From Spartobacteria bacterium UBA695 (GTDB lineage: Bacteria; Verrucomicrobiota; Verrucomicrobiia; Chthoniobacterales; Chthoniobacteraceae), in assembly GCA_002298145.1 (NCBI GenBank), contig DBMP01000005.1:866-64865 (forward strand): a DNA stretch of 64,000 nt, written 5' to 3'. The notes under the pieces are model-generated. The model was given only the letters and a program-made list of their open reading frames with translations, ran no database searches and had not been told where the DNA came from. Shown in pieces: positions 27,051-35,353 of this stretch (position 1 is the first letter of the stretch; each line of letters starts with the position of its first letter). A program made the position numbers and the translations under genes.

Positions 27051-27128
27051 AAGCCGGGAGAGGTCCTTCCTTTTTCTTGCAATCAAGCGTTGCTTGGGGC
27101 GCTTGGCAAGAACAACCGGGCACAAAGA

Positions 27129-27197
27129 GGACGCGGCCCTGAGGTGTACTTCCATTTTGGGTTCCACTTCAGAGCCGCGCCATTAAGAGTATCGGGC
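27129..27197 (-). repeat. family C stem-forming element, copy 1
   Basis: On the minus strand the element runs GATACTCTTAATGGCGCGG ... CCGCGTCC; GGCGCGG pairs with CCGCGTC with one G.U pair. Similar sequence occurs at 35018-35077 and 35144-35209. All copies lie in the leader of a minus-strand gene (here the kinase). Whether it is a repeat or a structured RNA is open. Confidence 0.5.
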
Positions 27198-27249
27198 TGC
27201 GCGCGCCTGGTGGCCGGGTGTGGAATTGGATGGGGGTTATAAATGAAGA

Positions 27250-27290
27250 GGGCCGCCCCACGCGGATGCGCGAAGGCGGCCCAAACTTTT
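27250..27290 (-). terminator. hairpin terminator of glutamine synthetase
   Basis: GGGCCGCC pairs with GGCGGCCC across a GC-rich loop, with a weak T-rich tail on the minus strand. It lies about 30 bases beyond the glutamine synthetase stop codon. Confidence 0.6.
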
Positions 27291-27311
27291 GCCTAACTTG
27301 GAAAAAGCTCC

Positions 27312-29480
27312 TTACTTGATGAAGAGCATTTCCTGGTAGGTCGGCAGCGGCCAGAGGTCGTCGGCCACGACGGCTTCAAGCGCGTCGGCGGCGGCACGGA
27401 CTTCGGCGAGGGCCGGGATGACGGCGTCGCGGTAGTGGGCCGCTTCGGCTTTGAGGCCGCCGGCGACTTCCTGCGCATGGACGCATTCCAGTTTGCTGAC
27501 CGAGGCGAGGAGTTCCTTGGAGAGGGTGGCAACCTGCGCGAGAACGGTCGTGTCGGCTTCGACGCCAGCGGCTTTCGTCTTGGCGGCGCTGTCGGCGAGC
27601 TCGCTCTGGTAGCGAACGGCGGCCGGGTAGATGGTGGTCTTGGCGATCTCAACGACGAGGTTGGCCTCGACGTTGACGGTCTTGACGTACTGTTCGAACC
27701 CGATTTCCTCGCGGGCTTCGAGCTCGCGCTTGGTCAGAACGCCGAATTTCTCGAAGGCGGCGATCGTGGTGGGGTAGGTGTAGGCCGGGAGGGCGTCCAC
27801 CGTGGTCTTGAGGTTCGGCAGTCCGCGCTGGGCGGCTTCGGCGTGCCATTCTTCGGAGTAGCCGTTGCCGTTGAAGATGACTTTGCCGTGTTCGTTGACG
27901 ATCTTCTGAAGGACGTTCTGGATGGCTTCGTTGAGCTTCTCGGGAGCGACTTTCTCGAGTTCCGTGGCGATGTAGTCCAGGGACTCGGCGATGATGACGT
28001 TAAGGACGGCGATGCCAGGGCCGACGGGCTGGTTGGAGCCGACGGCGCGGAATTCGAACTTGTTGCCGGTGAAGGCGAAGGGGCTGGTGCGGTTACGGTC
28101 GCCAGCGTCCTTCGGGAGCGGAGGCAGGGTGTCGACGCCGATGTTGATGGTGCCGCCAGATTTGCTGGTCTTGGCTCCACCCTTGCGGATCTGCTCGAAC
28201 ACGTCGGCGAGCTGTTCGCCGAGGAAGATGGAGATGATGGCGGGAGGCGCTTCGTTGGCTCCGAGGCGGTGATCGTTTCCGGCGCTGGCGACGACGGCGC
28301 GCAGGAGTGCGGCGTGGATGTCAACGGCGCGGATGACGGCGCCTACGAAGAGCAGGAACTGGGCGTTGGCGTGAGGCGTTTCGCCGGGTTCGAGCAGGTT
28401 GCCCTGCGTGGAGTTGCCGAGGGAGACGTTGAGGTGCTTGCCGCTGCCGTTGACGCCTGCGAAGGGCTTCTCAGCGAGGAGCGCGGTCAGGCCGTACTTG
28501 GTGGCGACGCCACGAAGCGTGGACATGACGAGCTGCTGGTGATCGGCGGCGAGGTTGCTGGTCTCATAGACCGGGGCGACTTCGTACTGGGCCGGGGCGA
28601 CTTCGTTGTGACGGGTCTTGACCGGGATGCCGAGCTTGAAGAGTTCGCGTTCGGAGTCCTGCATGAAGGCGAGGACGCGCTCGGGGATGATGCCGAAGTA
28701 CTGGTCTTCGAATTCCTGGCCCTTGGGCGAGGGAGCGCCGAAAAGCGTGCGGCCTGCGTTGAGCAGGTCGGGCCGGGCGTAGTAGAAGTTGCGGTCGATG
28801 AGGAAGTATTCCTGCTCGGCGCCGGCCGTGGAGGCGACGGGAGCGACTTTTTCGTGACCGAAGAGGGCCAGGATGCGCTGGGCCTGGATGTTGAGAGCCT
28901 GCGCGGCGCGAAGCAGCGGGGTCTTGTTATCAAGGATGTCGCCGGTCCAGGAGATGAAGGCCGTCGGGATGTAAAGGGTGGTGCCGTTGGGGCTTTCGCG
29001 GATGTAGGCGGGGCTGGTGACGTCCCACACGGTGTAGCCGCGGGCTTCGGCGGTGGAGCGGATGCCGCCGCTCGGGAAGGAGGAGGCGTCGGGCTCACCC
29101 TGGATGAGCGTTTTGCCGGAGAATTCGGTGATGGCGGAGCCTACGCCTTCCGGAGAGAGGAAGGAGTCGTGCTTGGCGGCGGGAAGGCCGGTCAGCGGAT
29201 AGAAGACGTGGGCGTAGTGGGTGGCGCCTTTTTCCAAGGCCCAGTTCTTGATTGCCGTGGCGACGACGTCGGCTACGGTCGGATCGAGTTTCGCACCGGT
29301 TTCGATGGTCTTGAGGACGCTTTTGGCGATGTCTTTGGGAAGGCGTTTTTTGATTTCCGCCGGGCCGAAGACGTTGGAACCGTACAGGTCAGCCGAAAAG
29401 ACGCTACGGAAATCCGTATCGCTGGGCTTGTACTCAGTCACGGCCTTGATTGCTTGGAGTCTGGAGATGCTTGCGCTCAT
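27312..29480 (-). CDS. glnN: glutamine synthetase type III
   Basis: A 722-residue enzyme making glutamine from glutamate, ammonia and ATP. The length and the order of blocks fit GSIII rather than the 450-470 residue GSI: an N-terminal arm (FGPAEIKKRLPKDIAKSVL), then GAEQEYFLIDRNFY, HNEVAPAQYEVAPVYE, KPFAGVNGSGKHLNVSLG and GNDHRLGANEAPPAIISIFLG. These hold the metal and ammonia sites. GSIII is known from Bacteroidota, Verrucomicrobiota and cyanobacteria and assembles as dodecamers. It is monocistronic; no ntr gene is close. Confidence 0.97.
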   Translation of the reverse strand: MSASISRLQAIKAVTEYKPSDTDFRSVFSADLYGSNVFGPAEIKKRLPKDIAKSVLKTIETGAKLDPTVADVVATAIKNWALEKGATHYAHVFYPLTGLPAAKHDSFLSPEGVGSAITEFSGKTLIQGEPDASSFPSGGIRSTAEARGYTVWDVTSPAYIRESPNGTTLYIPTAFISWTGDILDNKTPLLRAAQALNIQAQRILALFGHEKVAPVASTAGAEQEYFLIDRNFYYARPDLLNAGRTLFGAPSPKGQEFEDQYFGIIPERVLAFMQDSERELFKLGIPVKTRHNEVAPAQYEVAPVYETSNLAADHQQLVMSTLRGVATKYGLTALLAEKPFAGVNGSGKHLNVSLGNSTQGNLLEPGETPHANAQFLLFVGAVIRAVDIHAALLRAVVASAGNDHRLGANEAPPAIISIFLGEQLADVFEQIRKGGAKTSKSGGTINIGVDTLPPLPKDAGDRNRTSPFAFTGNKFEFRAVGSNQPVGPGIAVLNVIIAESLDYIATELEKVAPEKLNEAIQNVLQKIVNEHGKVIFNGNGYSEEWHAEAAQRGLPNLKTTVDALPAYTYPTTIAAFEKFGVLTKRELEAREEIGFEQYVKTVNVEANLVVEIAKTTIYPAAVRYQSELADSAAKTKAAGVEADTTVLAQVATLSKELLASVSKLECVHAQEVAGGLKAEAAHYRDAVIPALAEVRAAADALEAVVADDLWPLPTYQEMLFIK

Positions 29481-29658
29481 GGTGAGATAGTGAGAGCCGC
29501 CAGATTAGCATCTTCAATGCCAAAGGCTAGTGAGAACTTCTTTTCCTCTGTCGGGGTTATCCCACCCCCCGGTTTCGGGGGCGCTTGGGGGGGTGGTGTG
29601 AGCGAAAAGTGGTCAAAGTTAGCCATGAGTGGCTAAAAACAGACAGATTTCAGGAACC
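29481..29658. other. hairpins between glnN and the TPR gene
   Basis: A GC-rich hairpin (CCACCCCCC with GGGGGGGTGG, about 29568-29603) and a small one (TTAGCCA-TGAG-TGGCTAA, about 29620-29637) lie here. They probably include the end of the TPR transcript and the leader of glnN. I see no coding sequence. Confidence 0.35.
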
Positions 29659-32600
29659 CTATTTCGGTTCCAGTGCGGAAATGCGCACTTTGGCGTCGGC
29701 GACGTGGGGGGCGCTGGGGTATTTGGCGACCAGGTCTTTGTAGGCTTTGAGGGCTTTTTGGAGCTGGGCGGGTTTGGTGGGGTCTTTGGGGTTCTGGCTG
29801 GTTTGAGGCAGGGTCGCGGCCTGTTTTTCCAGGAGCTGGGCGCCGCGCCAGAGGCCTTCGGCGGCGACGGTGGGGACGGCGTCGAAGAAGAGGGCGATTT
29901 TCAGGTTTTCGTCGATGGCGGGGGCGAGCTCGTTTTTGTCTTCCTGGATTTTGGCATGCAGGAGCATGGCTTTGGCCCGCAGTTCGATGGCGGCGGCGGG
30001 GGTGCGGAAGATTTGGATGAGGAGGGGACCGGCTTTGTCGTCTTGTTTGGCCTGGTGGGCGGCCAGCGCGATGACGTAGTTGGCTTCGAGGACTTTGGCG
30101 GGGGAGAAGTTCGGGTAGAGGCGTTTGAAGGTCTCGAATTTCTCGGCGGCGGCGACGGTGTTGTCCTGTTTTTGGAGGATTTTGGCCTGGCCGAAGAGGG
30201 CGATGCCCTGGGCTTGCTGGATCTGGGCGGGGGCTTTTTCCGGGTGGGCGGGATCGGGCAGGGGGTAGTCGGCGGCGAGTTTGCTAAAGACGGCGGTGGC
30301 CTCGGGGAGGCGGCTGGTGTCGAGCAGGGCGTTGCCGTAGAGATCGAGGTCGGCGGGGGCGTAGAGGAGGCCGGGGTTGTAGGCGGCCTTCATCTGCTCA
30401 AGCGCCTTTTCTTTGTCCTTTTCGTAGGTGAAGGAGGCTAGGGTGAAGAGGATTTTGCTGCGGGTCTGGGGGACGGTGGATTTTTCGGCCTGGGCTTTGA
30501 AGTAGGCGGTGATGTCGTCGTCGGTCTTGATTTTGGCGTTGGCGAGCAGTTTTTGGTTCAGGACGACGTATTGCAGGGCGTTGGGGAGCTGTTCGTTTTC
30601 GGGGAAGGTGGCGATGAGCTTCTCGGCGGCGGCCATGGAGTTGTCGATGGCGGCGTTCCACTCGGTGCGCTGGGTGTCGTTGAGGCCGTAGTATTGGCCG
30701 AGGGCGTTGGCCTGGCTGGTCCAGAGGGCGGTGAGGTTGAAGAGGGCGAGGGCGGTGAGGGGGTCGGAGGGGTGTTTGTGGACCATCTCGTTGTAGATGG
30801 CGATGGCCTCGGGGGTTTGCTTGGCGGCGAGCTTGTCTTGGGCGAGGCTGTTGTAGGCGTAGTAGGCTTTGTCGGACTCGGGGTAGCGCTGGAGGAATTC
30901 GCGCATGAGGGTGGTCCGGGCCTCGGCTTTGTCGGCACCCTGGAGGAGGGCGAGCTGCTCGAAGTAGGCGTAGGGGGCGGCTTCGGATTTCGGGTAGTCG
31001 GTGGCGACTTCTTTGAAGAGGCGCATGGCGCTGGTGGGGTCGCCTTTGCGGCTGTAGGCCTGGGCGAGGCTGTACTTGGCCATGGAGCCTTGTTCGCTCT
31101 TGGGGAAGGTTTTGAGGAATTCGGTGAAGCCGTTGATTGCCAGTTCGTTAGCGCCTTTGTCGAGCTGGAGCTTGGGGACGAAGAAGGAGGCGATTTCGGC
31201 TTGGGGGAGGCCTTTGTAGGAGGCGGCGATTTTGCCGTACTCGCCGAGGGCTTCGTCGATGCGGCCGTTTTCGCGCAGGATGTCGGCTACGCCGAGCTGG
31301 GCGGCGGCGGCGACGTCCCGTTTCGGGTTTTCTTTCAGGAAGTTCTGGAAGGTGGCCAGGGCTTTGTCGAACTGCTTGAGGGCGACGAGCGCGCGGGCCT
31401 GCATGAGGAGGGTCTCGGTGGTCAGGCGGCCTTTGGGGTAGAGGGAGATCTGCTCCTGGTAGTACTGGAGGGCTTTGGAGGGGTTGGTGGCCAGGAAGAG
31501 GGAGCCGATGGTGTAGGGGAGGTTCTCGGCGAGTTCGTCGCCTTTGTAGGCTTGCTGGAAGGTGTTGTAGCTGGCGACGGCTTTTTGCAGGAAGGCGGGG
31601 CGGGTCTCGGCGGGGAGGCGGGGGGCCTGCTGGGCGTAGCTCAGGGTGAGGTAGTATTGGAGGGTCTTTTTCTGGTCGTCGGCCTGGGCGAAGGGCTGCA
31701 TTTCGCGGAAGACGAGGCGGGCTTCGTCGCAGGCGCCGTTTTGCAGGAAGAGCTGGCCGACTTTGATCTGTGCGGTAAGGGAGAGGTCGCCTTTGCCTTT
31801 GAGCGCGGCAAGTTTCTCGATCTCGTGCTCGACCATGGCGTCGAGGGTCTTCATCTGGGCGATGTTCTTGGCCTGGAGGGCGGCGAGCCGACGGTCGCGC
31901 AGGCGCTTGACGCGCTCTTCCTGGGCGGCGAGGACGGCGTCCTTGGGCATCAGGTTGCGGTAGGCGTGGAGGGCCTTTTCAATGAGGGCGGGCTGGGCTT
32001 CGCTGGGGGCAAAGAGGGCGCGGTTGGCGTAGAGTTCGCCAAGGTGAAGCTGGGCGTCGTTGACGATGCCGAGGTCGGGCCGGCGGGTGATGATGTCGGC
32101 CAGGAGGCGTTCGCCTTCGTTGAAGGCGGTGTCGGCCTGCGGATTGGCCTCGCCGGGGGTGGCCTGGGCGAGCAGGCAGCCGCGGGTCATCTCGGAGAGG
32201 GCGAGCAGCATCTGGCTTTCGTGGATGGTCTCGCTCTTGGGGAAGGCTTTGAGGTTCTCGCGCAGGGTGTCGGAGGCTTTGTCGTACTGGGCGATCTGGA
32301 AATAGGCGAGCGCGCGGCTGTAGACGATGTTCTCGACCTGGGTGCTGGCGGGGTATTTCTGGAGAAAGGCGTCGTATTCCTTGAGCGCGCTCTCGTAACC
32401 GGCTTTGCGCGCGGCGTCGGTTTTCTCTTTCTCGGCCTTGGCGGCGAGCATCTGCGGGAGCAGGCCGAAACCGAGCTCTACGATGTCGTCGGGCGAAGGC
32501 GGCCGGGTGATTTTGTCGATGAGGGAGCGGCACTTATCGTACTCGCCGATGATGTAATAGAGGTTGGCGAGGCGGTACTGGGTGTCTGGGATGAGGGTGG

Positions 32601-32799
32601 AGGTGGGGTATTTCTTGATGACGTCTTCGAAGGCGGCTGCCGCCTCGGGCAGTTTGCCGCTGTTCATGAGCTCCTGGGCTGCATTGGCGGCGGCTTCGGA
32701 GGTGGGCGCCTGGGCCTGGAGGGTGGCGGACGACGCAGCTATAGCGCTGCTGATAAGCATGGCAAAGAGATCGCGCCGTGGGGGGAGACGAAGCTTCAT
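29659..32799 (-). CDS. exported 1046-residue TPR protein
   Basis: A signal peptide (LISSAIAASSATLQAQA) is followed by some twenty tetratricopeptide repeats over almost the whole length. Clear examples are ELMNSGKLPEAAAAFEDVIK, YRLANLYYIIGEYDKCRSLI, YSLAQAYSRKGDPTSAMRLF and ELALQYVVLNQKLLAN-like units. The first repeats have the BamD/YbgF (CpoB) look, which points to the periplasm or outer-membrane assembly, but the length is far greater than those proteins. It is likely a scaffold. It is strongly Ala/Lys/Glu rich and uses C-rich codons like its neighbours. The gene is 222 bases downstream of mnmG. Confidence 0.85.
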   Translation of the reverse strand: MKLRLPPRRDLFAMLISSAIAASSATLQAQAPTSEAAANAAQELMNSGKLPEAAAAFEDVIKKYPTSTLIPDTQYRLANLYYIIGEYDKCRSLIDKITRPPSPDDIVELGFGLLPQMLAAKAEKEKTDAARKAGYESALKEYDAFLQKYPASTQVENIVYSRALAYFQIAQYDKASDTLRENLKAFPKSETIHESQMLLALSEMTRGCLLAQATPGEANPQADTAFNEGERLLADIITRRPDLGIVNDAQLHLGELYANRALFAPSEAQPALIEKALHAYRNLMPKDAVLAAQEERVKRLRDRRLAALQAKNIAQMKTLDAMVEHEIEKLAALKGKGDLSLTAQIKVGQLFLQNGACDEARLVFREMQPFAQADDQKKTLQYYLTLSYAQQAPRLPAETRPAFLQKAVASYNTFQQAYKGDELAENLPYTIGSLFLATNPSKALQYYQEQISLYPKGRLTTETLLMQARALVALKQFDKALATFQNFLKENPKRDVAAAAQLGVADILRENGRIDEALGEYGKIAASYKGLPQAEIASFFVPKLQLDKGANELAINGFTEFLKTFPKSEQGSMAKYSLAQAYSRKGDPTSAMRLFKEVATDYPKSEAAPYAYFEQLALLQGADKAEARTTLMREFLQRYPESDKAYYAYNSLAQDKLAAKQTPEAIAIYNEMVHKHPSDPLTALALFNLTALWTSQANALGQYYGLNDTQRTEWNAAIDNSMAAAEKLIATFPENEQLPNALQYVVLNQKLLANAKIKTDDDITAYFKAQAEKSTVPQTRSKILFTLASFTYEKDKEKALEQMKAAYNPGLLYAPADLDLYGNALLDTSRLPEATAVFSKLAADYPLPDPAHPEKAPAQIQQAQGIALFGQAKILQKQDNTVAAAEKFETFKRLYPNFSPAKVLEANYVIALAAHQAKQDDKAGPLLIQIFRTPAAAIELRAKAMLLHAKIQEDKNELAPAIDENLKIALFFDAVPTVAAEGLWRGAQLLEKQAATLPQTSQNPKDPTKPAQLQKALKAYKDLVAKYPSAPHVADAKVRISALEPK

Positions 32800-32939
32800 A
32801 AGATGGGACGTTAGGATAGGTTACAAAGAAGGCCCGGACCAGTATATTTTCCAGGTCAAATCGCGCTCGGACGCGAGTTTTTCCAGGGGTGGGTAAACAG
32901 CAGGAAGCAGGCCCGCCGGTATCGGTAGATATAACAAGC

Positions 32940-32948
32940 TGTGGATAA
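32940..32948 (-). promoter_or_regulatory. perfect DnaA box
   Basis: The minus strand reads TTATCCACA, the DnaA consensus. It lies in the 222-base gap between the TPR gene and mnmG. It is a single box without the AT-rich unwinding region or further boxes expected of an origin, so I treat it only as a hint. Confidence 0.4.
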
Positions 32949-33021
32949 GTAGGTTAAGTGCGTTCCAAGGCTGTTTCCTTCCGGGTTTTTGGGCTCCGAC
33001 GCGGTCGCGGAGGGGGGCGGT

Positions 33022-34884
33022 TCAGGTTCCCCCTGTCTTGCGGAGCCAGATTTCCAGGATGGCGAGATCTGCGGGGGTGATGCCGCTAATGCGCCCGGCT
33101 TGGCCAAAGGTAGCGGGGCGGATCTGGGCGAGCTTTTGCCGGGCCTCGGCGCGTAGCTCTGGGACGACGGTGTAATCGAGGCGCTCCGGGATGAGGCGGG
33201 CCTCCCCTGCGCGGGCCTTGGCCACCTGGGCCTCCTGGCGGCGAATGTACCCCTCGTACTTGAGGTCGGTCTCCAGGAGCGACCAGACGGCCTCGGGATA
33301 CCGGGCGCGAAGTTCCACGTGGAGCTGCTCTGCCGAGACCTCGGGACGCCGGAGCCACTGGGAGAGGCGCGTTCCCTCAAAACGTTCGGCATCGGCAAAG
33401 GCACGGGCGGCTTCCAGCTGGGCGGTCTTGGCCTGGGTGGCGGCCCAGCGGTCGTCGTCCACGAGGCCCAGGCGGTGGGCCAGGGGGGTGAGGCGCAGAT
33501 CGGCGTTGTCCTGGCGCAGCAGCAGGCGGTACTCGGCCCGGCTGGTAAACATCCGGTACGGCTCCTGGGTCCCCTTGGTCACGAGATCGTCGATGAGGAC
33601 GCCGATATACCCCTCCGCCCGGGTAAGGGTGAGGGCAGGGCGGCCAAGGAGCTTGAGGGCGGCATTGGCCCCGGCGACGAGCCCCTGGGCGGCGGCTTCC
33701 TCGTACCCGGAGGTGCCATTGATCTGCCCGGCGAAGTAAAGGTGCCCCACGCGTTTGGTCTCCAGGGTCGGGTAGAGCTGGGTGGGGGGAGCGTAGTCGT
33801 ACTCGACCGCGTAGGCGGGCCGCAGGATCTCCGCATTCTCCAGCCCGGGGATGGACCGGACGAAGGCGTACTGGACCTCGTGCGGGAGGCTCGTGGAGAC
33901 GCCGTTTAGGTAAATCTCCTCGGTATGGCGACCCTCGGGCTCCAGGAACACTTGGTGGCTCTCCTTCTCCGGGAACCGGACCACTTTGTCCTCAATGGAG
34001 GGGCAGTACCGGGGGCCGATCCCCTCGATGATCCCCGCGTAGAGGGGAGATTTGTCGAGATTGCACCGGATCAGCTCATGCGTTTGGGCCGTGGTATGGG
34101 TGATCCAGCAGGGGATTTGTTCCACGTGGAACTTTTCGCCTTCCACGCGGTTCAGAGTAAAGATGTCGTTGGGGGTGGGATTGATCCGCTCCGGGAGGAA
34201 GGAGAAGGGGGGCGGCGGGGTATCCCCATCTTGGCGGGTTGTGCGGGAGAAATCGACGGTCCGGCCGTTGATCCGGCAGGGCGTCCCGGTCTTAAAGCGG
34301 CCGAGTTCGAAGCCCAGGCGGGCCAGGCTTTCGCTCAAAGTGGAGGCGGCATCCCCCATTCGGCCCCCGGGGGTGTGGTTGAGGCCCACGTGCAGCAGGC
34401 CGCGCAGGAAGGTCCCGGTAGTGATGACCGCCGCCCGGCAGCGGATCTCCATGCCGAGGTTCGTGCGAAGGGCGGCCACGGCGTCTCCCTCCGTGACGAT
34501 CTCTACGACATGCCCCTGGCGGAGGGTAAGGCGGGGCTGGCGTTCGCAGAGCGCCTTCGCGCGGAACTGGTAGGCCTTCTTATCGCACTGGGCCCGGGGG
34601 GCGCGAACACTGGGGCCCTTGTTGCCATTGAGCATCCGGAACTGAATCCCTGTGGCATCCGTATTAAGGCCCATCATGCCGCCCAGGGCGTCGATCTCGC
34701 GCACGATATGCCCCTTGGCCAGGCCGCCGATGGCCGGGTTGCAGGACATCTGGCCGATCGTGTCCAGGTTTTGGGTAATCAGCATCACTTGGCAGCCCAG
34801 GCGGGCAGCGGCCAAGGCGGCCTCGATACCGGCATGACCGGCACCGACAACCGCGACATCGTACACTTTGGGATCAATAAACAT
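33022..34884 (-). CDS. mnmG: tRNA uridine-5-carboxymethylaminomethyl modification enzyme
   Basis: A 620-residue FAD protein that, with MnmE, makes cmnm5U34 on several tRNAs. It opens VYDVAVVGAGHAGIEAALAAARLG, then NLDTIGQMSCNPAIGGLAKG and FIVREIDALGGMMG, all hallmark GidA/MnmG blocks. LGLVDDDRWAATQAKTAQLE and the C-terminal helical domain follow. In many bacteria mnmG sits near the replication origin. A parS-like site begins at the start codon and two more lie inside the gene. Confidence 0.97.
   Translation of the reverse strand: MFIDPKVYDVAVVGAGHAGIEAALAAARLGCQVMLITQNLDTIGQMSCNPAIGGLAKGHIVREIDALGGMMGLNTDATGIQFRMLNGNKGPSVRAPRAQCDKKAYQFRAKALCERQPRLTLRQGHVVEIVTEGDAVAALRTNLGMEIRCRAAVITTGTFLRGLLHVGLNHTPGGRMGDAASTLSESLARLGFELGRFKTGTPCRINGRTVDFSRTTRQDGDTPPPPFSFLPERINPTPNDIFTLNRVEGEKFHVEQIPCWITHTTAQTHELIRCNLDKSPLYAGIIEGIGPRYCPSIEDKVVRFPEKESHQVFLEPEGRHTEEIYLNGVSTSLPHEVQYAFVRSIPGLENAEILRPAYAVEYDYAPPTQLYPTLETKRVGHLYFAGQINGTSGYEEAAAQGLVAGANAALKLLGRPALTLTRAEGYIGVLIDDLVTKGTQEPYRMFTSRAEYRLLLRQDNADLRLTPLAHRLGLVDDDRWAATQAKTAQLEAARAFADAERFEGTRLSQWLRRPEVSAEQLHVELRARYPEAVWSLLETDLKYEGYIRRQEAQVAKARAGEARLIPERLDYTVVPELRAEARQKLAQIRPATFGQAGRISGITPADLAILEIWLRKTGGT
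33311..33326. promoter_or_regulatory. parS-like site 1 (weak)
   Basis: AGTTCCACGTGGAGCT resembles the ParB-binding consensus TGTTNCACGTGNAACA, with the central CCACGTGG intact and mismatches at the ends. It lies inside mnmG. Confidence 0.4.
34118..34133. promoter_or_regulatory. parS-like site 2 (good)
   Basis: TGTTCCACGTGGAACT matches the parS consensus at 15 of 16 positions. It lies inside the mnmG coding region, as known parS sites often do. Confidence 0.7.
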
Positions 34885-34899
34885 GTTCTACGTGGAACA
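34884..34899. promoter_or_regulatory. parS-like site 3 (good)
   Basis: TGTTCTACGTGGAACA differs from a perfect palindrome by one base. Its first base is the last base of the mnmG start codon on the minus strand, so it occupies the position of a ribosome-binding region. Confidence 0.65.
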
Positions 34900-35017
34900 A
34901 TTTTCCAGCAGGGAAAGGGCTTCCCCTGGGAAAATCAGGTCCGGGAGTGTCGCCCAAGCGGGCCCGCAAGGCAATCTGGAATCACAAGCTCCCCTAGCGG
35001 CCCAGTCTATAAAGAAA

Positions 35018-35077
35018 GGACGCGGCATTATGGAAACCCCAATGGGCCACAACGTCGCGTCATGAAATGTATCGCCG
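35018..35077 (-). repeat. family C element, copy 2
   Basis: On the minus strand it has CGATACATTTCATGACGCG and, about 30 bases on, GCCGCGTCC; GACGCG pairs with CGCGTC. It is 67 bases from copy 3 in the same orientation, in the leader of mnmG. Confidence 0.45.
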
Positions 35078-35143
35078 TGGCCCGGCAAAATGGCTTTATC
35101 GGGGGTGATATGGGGATACCCGGGCGCTTTCGGTACAAAAGGA

Positions 35144-35209
35144 GGACGCGGCTCCGTGGTTATCCTCGAAGGGTTGTCCATTGGAACCGCGCCATAGAGA
35201 GTATCGGCC
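35144..35209 (-). repeat. family C element, copy 3
   Basis: On the minus strand GATACTCTCTATGGCGCGG is followed by GAGCCGCGTCC. The GATACTCTNNATGGCGCGG head is almost identical to copy 1 at 27129. The 469-base gap 34885-35353 otherwise holds the parS-like site, an imperfect inverted repeat (TTTTCCAGCAGGG with CCCCTGGGAAAA at 34901-34942), and the pdh promoter. Confidence 0.5.
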
Positions 35210-35298
35210 TCCTGGATGCCGAAGGATGGGTGGGGGGATTGGCGACCGGTGGTTGCCCGTAAATTGTTCTCCGGTAAGCAAAAATTGCACAAGAGTGC

Positions 35299-35326
35299 TT
35301 GCTTTACAGGGCGCGTTGCCTACATT
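35299..35326 (+). promoter_or_regulatory. candidate promoter of the pdh operon
   Basis: TTGCTT (35299-35304) and TACATT (35321-35326) are separated by 16 bases, 28 bases ahead of the pdhA start codon. The match is moderate. No operator palindrome is visible. Confidence 0.35.
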
Positions 35327-35353
35327 CGTTGCGAATTCAAACGGTGCACCCTG

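Noticed and set aside
27435..29636. 733-residue plus-strand ORF
   Set aside because: Antisense shadow of the type III glutamine synthetase.
30553..32814. 753-residue plus-strand ORF
   Set aside because: Antisense to the TPR gene; almost entirely G, E, V and L, as expected for the complement of Ala/Lys/Pro-rich coding.
32800..33021. oriC between the TPR gene and mnmG
   Set aside because: Only one DnaA box is present and there is no AT-rich unwinding region, so an origin here cannot be supported from this sequence alone.
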